From contig NC_035170.2 of the NCBI RefSeq assembly GCF_001659605.2, forward strand, positions 27,570,020 to 27,634,019: DNA of 64,000 nucleotides, written 5' to 3'. The position numbers and the translations under genes were made by a program. Each line of letters opens with the position of its first letter. Position 1 is the first letter of the stretch. Below are positions 56,089 to 64,000 of the stretch, piece after piece. Source of the stretch: Manihot esculenta (Eukaryota; Streptophyta; Magnoliopsida; Malpighiales; Euphorbiaceae). A model generated the notes under the pieces. The model saw only the letters and a list, made by a program, of their open reading frames with translations, did no database searches and was not told the DNA's origin.

Positions 56089-57578
56089 TGATTAAACATA
56101 ATTTAGCCACATTTTACTATCATTATTGATGCTAAATTATACATTTTCTAGTTAATTTTGTATTTTTTATAATATTTTGCAGAAAATGATGAAGAATAAA
56201 AAATTGGTGAAAAATGGTCTAAAATGCATGAAGAGTTGATTTGGCCGAAGCAATTTGGGCAAAACACCCCTAAGAATAGCCAAGAAGGTTGCACGAATAG
56301 ATGGAAGCAAGAAGCTGAAACTCAAGAACTTGATTTGCTAGAAGCGATTTGCCCAAATCACTGAGTAAATCAACTGTCGCAGAACAGAGAAGGGAAGTGA
56401 CAGCGCAGACTCGCGATAAGAGCAAACGATTCACCCAAATAGCCGGGCAAATCAATCACCACAGGACAGAAGAGTGCAGAAAGGCGGGAAACACTAGAAT
56501 TTAAATTTCAAGCGCCCTTTTCCATCTCAAACACGCCAAGACTCATTTAAACATATCCAACACTATGCAAAAAGAATTCCTTCACCAAAGAAAGTCTATT
56601 TATGAAGAAATACAAGCAAGGAATGGATTAAAGACCAAGTCAAATAGGAATTACAACTCATAAAGGACTGATATAGGGTTTCTCATCTATAAAAAGACAG
56701 CAACCAGTAGCAGCAAGAGGCACCAGATTGGAGACCTTCAACAACGCCGAGTTTCTCTTCTTTTCTTCTTTCTTTTCTCTTTATGTATTCTTTGCCGACC
56801 ATGAGTGGCTAAACACATCTTCTTCTAGTTGGAGTGGAGAAATTTCAGTTTAATTATGAATTGGGAGATCTAAAAACTCCATTGTCAAACTTCTACTTTT
56901 CAGTATTTATGCAACTGTGTTCTTCATGTTATTATTGCCTTGCTATTAGAATCAATAGGGCTCGTTGCTTTTAATTGCAAAGTAATATATTATTAGTTTG
57001 AATAATTTAGGTCCGTAATTGCTTAAATTGTTTAAACACAAGTGACAATTAGTTGCATGATCTAACTAAACTATGTGGTTGGTAAAGTTAGAGTTAGGTT
57101 TCTCTATTTCTTAAAGCAGTTAACAGTTGAAAAGTGAAGAACTCCAAGGACGTTCCTTGGCAACTTGTTAACTAGTGTTTAATTAGCGAACGTTTCCTAA
57201 TCAAACTAAACTTAAGGAGAAATTTGATTGTGTGGAGCGTCTTCCACAATCTAAACTAATTTATTGAAATAAATAGAAGAATCAAAGTATCACTGTTCAA
57301 TTCCAAATTGAAATGGATCCTGAGCTTCAACTAGAGTCTCTTTATTATTGATTTACTCATCTTTTAATCATTGCTTTCTTTACTACTTTAGTTTTAGTCT
57401 TAGTTCATCATCATAAAAAACCCCCCTTATTTTACTTTTATTGTTGATTTGTCCAAGTCATTGTTAGGAAAGTCTTTAGTATCGATTCCCTGTGGATTCC
57501 ACCCTATTGCCACTATTTGCGGTTCTTAATTGTTGAATATTAATAGGTTATTTTTTACCGCTTCGACAACCGCTATCA
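56089..57578 (+). repeat. Athila-like 3' LTR (1490 bp)
   Basis: Starts TGATTAAACATAATTTAGCC after the polypurine tract and ends CGACAACCGCTATCA. It is clearly related to, but diverged from, the solo LTR at 53759 and the nested LTRs, and is the oldest of the set judging by the decay of its palindromes (56236-56460). Confidence 0.85.
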
Positions 57579-60500
57579 ACTATTGATATATCAGTGAGTT
57601 GGAGTGTGATTCCTGTTGGTTTTAAAGGACGTGTATCCAAAGACAAATAAATTGATAGAGGCATAATATTTATGAAAGCTCCTAAGTCACACATTGCCTT
57701 TTTGACTTTAAGGTTTCCAACTTTACATGATATTGCAAACATGCCTTTATCTTTACATTTTTGTGAAAACTTTCTTTGAAGTACAGCTGATACATTCTCT
57801 CCTACTTTAATCTTTTTGTATCCATATAATTTTCTTTTATTAGTGCAAAGATCTTTTAGAAATTTTGCGTACTTGGGTATTTGCTTTATGATTTTAAGAA
57901 GGGGTATGTTCATTTGGACTTTGTGAAAAATCTCTAAAATCTCTTTCTCTTCCTTTTCTCTTTTTGTTTGTGTAAGTCTTTTAGAAAAAGGCGGACGTAG
58001 TACCTAAATTAGGGGCTGTTCTTCCTCAAATTTTTGGGATTGTTTCTCTTCAGGAATCTCTATTTCTGCTTCTACCTTCTGGTTTGCCGTACTGCTTTGG
58101 GCAAGCCTCTTTGAGCTGACAGATTCCAACTCCTTCCCACTTTGCAGCGTGATTGCGCTTGCTTTCTATTTTGGATTGGGCACGGTTTGGGAGGGCAGTT
58201 TCCCTTGAGATTCTAGCTTGCTTACTGATGTAGCAAGTTGGCTCATTTGATTTTCTAAATTCTGTATGCTTGATTTCGTTTCGTGTTGAAAAGAAAGAGT
58301 GCTATTAGCAAGGGATTGAATAATGTCTTCTAGAGACATACTTGATTTTGCAGTTTGATAGTTGGTTCTTGGCTGGTAGTTTTACTGTCTATTTCCATAA
58401 CTAAGGTTTGGATGATCTCTCCACCCCGGATTGTAGGTGCTTGAAAATGGGTCATACTTCTTTTATTATCCATTGAACCCTCCAATGGCATTTACTTATT
58501 ACTCTCTTTCCTGAAGGATAGGACACATATCTGTGGGATGGTCGGCTCGTTTGCAAATACCACAAATTCATGCATTATTTCCTACAGCCAATTGTTGAAT
58601 TGCAGCAGTTAGTTGTGAAATTCTAGAATCTAAAAATACAATACTTACTTTATTGGCGTTTCTTGGAATGTCCACTTCTTGGCCATACTGTCTAGAATTG
58701 GCGACCATTTTTGAGATTAAGGTTTTACCTTCTTCAGGTTCCATTTCTGAAATCGCACCTCCACTAGCAGCATCTATCATCCTTCTTTCTATTGGCAAAA
58801 GTCCTTCGTAGAAGTGAAGGTTGAGCTGTTTTGGAGTGATTCTATATTTTGGACAACTTGCAATTAATTTCTTATAACGTTCTCAATATTCATGTAAAGT
58901 TTCATTTTTTTCTTTGTTTAATTCCACTTATTTCCTTTCTTATTGATGATGCTTTAGTTGCTGAAAAAAATCTTTCTAAGAATAAGTCTCTAATTTGCGC
59001 CCAAGTGGTGATTGAACTTGGGGGCAAATAGTAGTGTAATACCCGGCTAGACTCCGGTACCGGAATTCCTACCGTCCGGTGGAATCTCGGATGTCGGAAA
59101 CCTCTAGAAGGGTATAATCATGTTTTTACAAATGTTTTTCATGTTTTTAGAGATTATTTTTGAGTTAAAGTTTTAAAGAAAAGAAAGAAAGAGAATGAAG
59201 GAAAAACCCAGGTTCGGCCACCGAACATGGCATGCATGCGGAGGCACGTTAGGCCCCTGAAAGTGGCCTGGCCAACCACCTATAAAGGGGTCCCCTGTCC
59301 GAAACGGACGAGCTTTTCCTCCCCATTTCCGGCCAAGGTGAGTCTCCATCATCCCCTTGCCGATCTTGTCTTCTTCCTTCAAGTCTCTTCTGATTTTTAT
59401 GAGTTTTCAACTTGGTTTTGAAGATTTTTGAGCAAAGAACAAGTTTTGGGAACTTGGAGACCAAGGAGTTGATTTCTCCCCATCTCCGAGTTAGGATCGT
59501 CTCTCCCCTCGATTTTCAAGAGGTAAGCCTAGATCCTACCCTTCTTATGTGTTTTAAACAAGTTTTATGAAGTTTTTGGAGTAGAAATGCATGTTTAGGA
59601 TGGTTGTTTGTTGTTAAGGTTCATGTGAGTTTATGGACAATGTATGTTGTATGTGTTTATGTTTTGTGTTTTGTTGGGGTTTAGGTTAGTTTGAGACCCC
59701 TATATGCTTGTGGAAGTGTGTATGCATGATTTGGTTGAGTTGTGAAGTTTGGGAGGCTTGTATGCATGAGAGAGCTGAGTTCTGCCATTTCTGGAAGAAC
59801 TCAGGTTCTGCAGCCGAAGGCACTTTCGGCCGCCGAACCTGCTTGTGGAGGCAAGCTTTTGGCTACCGAACCCTGCCCCCGAAAGTAGACTTTTGGCTCT
59901 GGAGGGGAGTTTCGGCCGCCGAAGGTGCCGCCGAACATACATGAGTTTCATCTCTGGAAGGGACTTTCGGCCGCCGAAGGTGCCGCCAAAAGTGACTGAG
60001 TTTCGGCTCTGGAGGAACTTTCGGCCGCCGAACCTGCCGCCGAAAGTGCCCTATTCAGTCTTCCTTTGCATGATTTCTATGTTTGTTTTGAGGTGTTTTA
60101 GGGGGTTTTTGGGGAGTTGTTTAGAGTCATGTTAGTCTTTGTTCGGTCCCTCATTTGAGTCCACCTGTGTAGGTTCGGACCCGAGGAACCAAGGACCCAA
60201 GCAGTGAGATAGCTGCTTCAGAGTTAGCCTGAGGTGAGTAGAATAAACCTTTATGTTTTAAAGTAAATAAATTAATTTTGGAGCATGTTCATGCATCACG
60301 AATACCATGAGATATAGTAGGTTGTTTGCATTAGAATTCACGAATAGGTTGCATTGCATATTATGATGATGATGTGGATGGATATTGGATGATCTTTTAG
60401 TCTTCGTATGATATGATATGATGATGATATGGTATGGTATGGAAGTCCAGGTCGAGGCCCATTCTACACCTCTAGCACTATGTTAAGAGAAAGACCAGGT

Positions 60501-61494
60501 CGAGACCCATTCTATGCCCCTGACACTATTGGAATGTCATGTTATGTTATGCTATGTTAAGAGAAAGTAGTGGTCTATGTAATAGAATAGTAGTGGACAT
60601 GATGATTTGACATGTAATGTAAATGATAGTACAGTAATGTTATGTAATGATGTATTTGAGGATTAGAATTGTGCTTGACCCTAGTATGTATGGTTATCCC
60701 TTGGATACATGATCTATATATTGTTTTATGATGTTTATGATAGACCAAGCTTAATGTATGTTATGTTACTCCATTGGAGCATTTGATGAGGGCTACAGTG
60801 TGAGGTTTATGTTATGAGTATGTGTATGTACATGTTAAGCTTGGTGAACGAAAAAAAAAAGTTTACAATTTTCATGTTTATGTATGATCATGTATGGGAT
60901 TTAACAGGTATACAGGTTATATGTTAGGCTTGCTATGGGTCCTGACGACCTTAAGTCGATCTGGATCCTAGCGCCGGTAGCGGTCCGGTTTCCGGGTCAT
61001 TATAAGTAGAGCCAATTCTTAGCGAATTCAATTAAAATGAAAGAAAAAGTTACTAACCTTATTTGTTCGTCAGTTATACCCTATGATCTCATGTTTGAAC
61101 AAACTACATAGAACTCTTTGAGATGATGATGGGGTCTTCATTCTCCAAACCTTAGAATTTTGGTAACATATGAATCATACCTGTTCACAATTCTAAGGGT
61201 GCATTCAGTATTGGGTATGTGATGCAAAGGGGTTACTCTTCAGCGGCAACAGCTACGACCATATTGTCTCTTTGGTTTATATCAATTGGAGGCTCAATTG
61301 GTGTTGAAGATGAAATCTCATCGGTGCGCAGAGGTGATCGGGCATATGGTTGAGAGGCTCCTGAATTGGTCTATTTTTGCAACTTGATTGCTTTCCTCAA
61401 TCTTTTTGCAGTCTTCTTGATTTCTGGATCAAACTGAATTCTGCTATTTTCAGATCTAGTTATAAAAACAAAGACAAACTGTTAAAGGTCCTCA
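57579..61494 (-). pseudogene. Athila gag and protease, decayed
   Basis: Minus strand, with 59035-61009 being an inserted solo LTR plus TSD. Gag shows NEFAKNWLYYLPPSSI, TTWAQIRDLFLER, NETLHEY.ERYKKLIASCP, LHFYEGLLPIERRMIDAASGG and the knuckle CGICKRADHPTDMC, followed by YNPGWRDHPN. The protease leader is INPLL-like (MNIPLLKIIKQIPKYAKFLKDLC) and continues NVSAVLQRKF, ISCKVGNLKVKKAMCDLGAFINIMPLSIY, where DLGA stands at the catalytic Asp-Leu-Gly-Ala site. It is broken at LQLTDISI. Multiple stops and frameshifts show it is inactive. Confidence 0.82.
59035..61004 (+). repeat. Tekay-like solo LTR (1970 bp)
   Basis: TGTAATACCCGG to GGGTCATTATA (a decayed TTACA), with perfect TSD AGTAG (59030-59034 and 61005-61009). 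Removing it restores the Athila gag frame around NWLYYLPP. It contains the TTCGGC-N-GCCGAA cluster (59815-60045) and TATA near 59279. It is a distinct subfamily, more similar to the interrupted LTR at 47330-52953 than to Tekay-1. Confidence 0.92.
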
Positions 61495-61506
61495 GCAACA
61501 ACACCA
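61487..61506 (-). promoter_or_regulatory. Athila primer-binding site, decayed
   Basis: On the minus strand it reads TGGTGTTGTTGCTGAGGACC. The standard Athila PBS is TGGCGCCGTTGCCGGGGA; the five differences are all C-to-T or G-to-A, the signature of methylcytosine deamination. Confidence 0.7.
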
Positions 61507-61510
61507 AAAT

Positions 61511-62911
61511 TTAACGGGTGTCAAATCCGTCAATTTAATTTAACTTCCATTTTCTTGATTAATAAGAACTTGTAGATAGAGTAAGTGAGTATTGATCCTA
61601 CAGAGACCTTAACTCTGTTTAATTTAGATGACTAATTGAAATAGAAGAGTAGTTTAATACAAAAAGTGAGAAGAAGAGAGTTTTTGGTGAAAGTAGTTTT
61701 GCCTTGGGCAAGCTAAGAAAATAAAACTTAAAAGAAAAGTAAACAATGCAATTAAATTTGAGAAATAAATAATTAGTTTAGAATTCAGCTGAAAATAATC
61801 AAATTAAGGGATTTGGCAGTTGATCATTGATTAGAAAAATAATTCATTTTATTATCTATTGTTTGGTTATAGTGGTCAAACACGCGAATCTCATCAATTC
61901 TACTTTATAATTAAATTAATTTGTTTTACGCTTAAATTAATTTCTAGTTAACTAACAACCCCAACACTCGTGTAGATTTAATTAGTCAACTGCATTAAGA
62001 GAGAAAAACCCAAACTTGATCAATAAAAACACGCGATTTATTTAAATCAAATCTACTAATTCCTTAACATAAACTAATATATTAATTGTTACTTGTTATT
62101 AATCCAATTAAATAATTACAGATTTAATTAGATTAATTAGCAATATATTATCTTCCCAAGAGATTCAATAGGCCTCTTAAATTCTTAAGAAAATAACAAT
62201 GGAGGTGGTATTTTTCGAAATCAGAAATTAACAGAAAATAGAAATAAGATGCAGAGAATTGAAGCACATAACTTCACAACTTGAATAAAATCTCAATTTA
62301 ATTTAACGTTCAACTGAAAATACTTGTTTAGCCTTTAAGGGTCATAATAAAATTGCAAAAGCTAAAAAAAAGAAGAAGAAAAGAAAAAGAAGAAGAAAAG
62401 AAAAAGAAGAAGAAAAGAAAAAGAAAAAGAAAAAGAAAAGAAGAAGATGTAGAATAAGGGAGGGGGGCGGCGACACAAGAGAAGAGAAGAGAGAGAGAAG
62501 AAAATATGTGATGTTTAAATTTAATTCTAGGAGCTTTTATATAGGCACAAAAAGATAAAATTTAATAATTTAAAATAAACTCTACTACTTCTAATTTATC
62601 TCTATCCTAATCTGATTGTGTTTGATCCAACTTGAATATGATATTATCCTTGCTTAGATGGCAAAATCTGCTGAGGTGGCAAATTTTGAAATTTGGAGTT
62701 GTCTATCGCCTTGAGCTACAGGCTTGCTTAAGACTGTAATCTCTTAGTCTGAAAATCTTTCAATTCAGCATCTTTTTGTTTCTTTTCTTACTTTCTGATA
62801 AAAAACCTGTCCAAAATCAAATTCCAAGTAAAAATTAATTATTTATATACCAAAATCATAACAAAATTATGAAATTAAATAAGGAAAAAGTGGTGAGTTT
62901 GCAACTCATCA
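61511..62911 (-). repeat. Athila 5' LTR (about 1.4 kb)
   Basis: On the minus strand it starts TGATGAGTTGCAAACTC at 62911 and ends near 61511 with GACACCCGTTAAAT just before the PBS. The exact inner end is uncertain because the terminal CA has decayed. Confidence 0.75.
62363..62446. repeat. Purine-rich low-complexity tract
   Basis: An uninterrupted A/G run built from GAAGAAGAAAAG-like units inside the Athila LTR. Confidence 0.9.
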
Positions 62912-64000
62912 ATTATCCAAGCCAAGAGTAACTAGTATTGCTTATCTTTATATTGTGGAAAAGGTTAGAAAGAAATTATCAGGTAGAATCACTTTGGCTC
63001 ATTCATTGATCTCTAGTATCCCGTTTTATTCTATGCAAACTGCAAAGTTGCCCATTTTTGTTTGCATGGAGATTGACTCGATCTGCAGGAATTTTGTTTG
63101 GGGATGCAGTAATGGAAAGAGAAAATTTCCCTTGGTTAAATGGGATTGTGTGTGCCAGGAGAAGGATGCGGGGCATTTAGGCTTGCATGTCCTAGGATAG
63201 TGAATCGAGCTTTTCTTATGAAATTAGGGTGGGTTATTTATTCTGGGTCTCTTGCTTTTTAGGCTCAGATTTTACGTTCAAAATACAAAGTTGAAAATGA
63301 TTACTTAGAAGTGGCTTCATCACCAGCCAGATGTTCTAAGCTTTGGAGGGGCCTGCATGAGAATTAGAAAGTTTTGAGATCTGGGATTGCTTGGGCATTG
63401 GGGGATGGAAGAAGAGCTTTACTCTGGTATGATTGTTGGTGTAGTGGAGGGTTTAGGCTTATTAATAAGGTTGTGGGTGAGGTGCCTCTTTCTATGAGAT
63501 CTTTGTCGGTTGTTGATTTTGTTAGCTCAGATGGTGTTTGGGAATGAGAGAGTTTTAGCAGCTTTCTCTCCATTGATGCTCTAATGGCTATTGTAGCTAC
63601 CCTGTTCGTTCTTCTGATGGAGGGCTAGACACAATTTTTTGGAAATTTACCTCTTTAGGTGAGTTTTCTGTTAAGTCTGCATATAATATACTTGTAGACA
63701 AACGTGTTCCAAGAGATCCAGTATGGAGAAAAATTTGAAAGTTGAAGTGCCAGCAAAGGGTTAGATCTTTTCTATGGCTATCTTCTCATGATCGACTGTT
63801 GATGAATGTGGAAAGAAGAAGGAGGCATTTGAGCTCATCTAGGGCTTGTTCGATGTGTTTGAGCTATGAGGAAACAAATATACATGTACTTTGAGATTGT
63901 TCTTGAGTGTACTCTATGTGGAATGATCTTATTCCTTCTATGGTAAGAGGTTGGTTCTTTGAAAGCTTTTCTAGAATAAAAGATCAAATTCTACATAATC
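62912..64000 (+). pseudogene. L1-like LINE ORF2 C-terminal fragment
   Basis: Plus-strand frames encode the end of the LINE reverse transcriptase and the zf-RVT region: KVRKKLSGRITLAHSLISSIP.YSMQTAKLP, ICRNFVWG, FPLVKWDCVCQEKDAGHLGL, then after stops FLMKLGW, VWRKI.KLKCQQRVRSFLWL, DRLLMNVERRRRHL and ACSMCLSYEETNIHVL. Many stops and shifts make it dead. Its 5' side is cut by the Athila LTR and its 3' side leaves the window. Confidence 0.85.

Larger units (their letters stand above)
16148..57578 (+). mobile_element. Athila-like pol-deleted element, split by three insertions
   Basis: When the three insertions bounded by perfect TSDs are set aside, four pieces line up in the order of one plus-strand element: 16148-16554 (protease), 35878-37087 (protease-RT linker, start of RT, 3' UTR), 46673-47068 (3' UTR) and 55637-57578 (3' UTR, polypurine tract, 3' LTR). 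Each piece aligns in order with the reverse complement of the nested unit at 20732-30497, including the joints across the insertion sites. Most of RT, RNase H and integrase are absent without any insertion to explain it, so it is a non-autonomous internal-deletion form. Its 5' LTR and gag have been lost at the junction with the Tat fragment near 16147. Confidence 0.8.
57579..62911 (-). mobile_element. Athila element, 5' part (LTR, PBS, gag, protease)
   Basis: Minus-strand Ty3/gypsy element with 5' LTR (about 61511-62911), PBS, gag and the start of protease. It is interrupted by a Tekay-like solo LTR and ends at 57578, where the plus-strand Athila-like LTR abuts its protease. RT, integrase and 3' LTR are not in the window, so either a deletion removed them or they lie elsewhere. 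It was inserted into the LINE at 62912. Confidence 0.82.

Overview
The window is plant nuclear DNA, very probably from a eudicot. It has an intron-containing LRR receptor kinase of the Xa21/FLS2/At3g47570 type, plant Ty3/gypsy lineages (Tekay, Tat, Athila), a long copia-type LTR and a plant L1-like LINE. I suspect Malpighiales such as cassava or a relative, but nothing in the sequence proves the species.

Layout. 1-3396 is the 3' end of a Tat-type gypsy element on the + strand. 3397-15343 is AT-rich host DNA with the only normal cellular gene, an apparently intact LRR-RLK (4605-7836, one intron). It is followed by a 195-bp fragment of a second copy's last exon (8116-8310), a third copy truncated at both ends (10262-12390), and a decayed gypsy RNase H fragment (13120-13610). 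From 15344 to 62911 the DNA is almost entirely nested LTR retrotransposons. 62912-64000 is a decayed LINE ORF2 tail.

The nest can be layered by target-site duplications (TSDs). A minus-strand Athila (57579-62911) lies next to the LINE. Against it is a plus-strand, pol-deleted Athila-like element, split into 16148-16554, 35878-37087, 46673-47068 and 55637-57578. That element was hit by a Tekay element (16555-35872, TSD AAAAC), a minus-strand Tat element (37088-46667, TSD ATATC) and a copia-type solo LTR (47069-55631, TSD CATAA). The Tekay element was hit by an Athila-like derivative (20732-30497, TSD TGCAT) that is a tandem LTR-internal-LTR-internal-LTR array with an apparently perfect 4164-bp period. 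The copia LTR was hit by a Tekay-like LTR, which was itself hit by a deleted Tekay element (47545-50936, TSD CTGGA), and by an Athila-like solo LTR (53759-55248, TSD ATTAT). A further Tekay-like solo LTR (59035-61004, TSD AGTAG) sits inside the Athila gag.

Most unusual points: (1) the three-LTR tandem array, which lacks a primer-binding site; (2) an antisense, gene-like unit between pol and the 3' LTR of the Tat element, with a TATA box, two GT-AG introns and a 156-codon reading frame, whose peptide blocks recur in a diverged Tat copy more than 35 kb away; (3) two unrelated element families that have each multiplied a short palindrome (GATTTGCCCAAATC and TTCGGC-N-GCCGAA) inside their LTRs, one of them also inside its coding region; (4) an array of about ten hairpin-forming 37-bp repeats in the Tat element. 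No tRNA, rRNA or CRISPR feature was seen.
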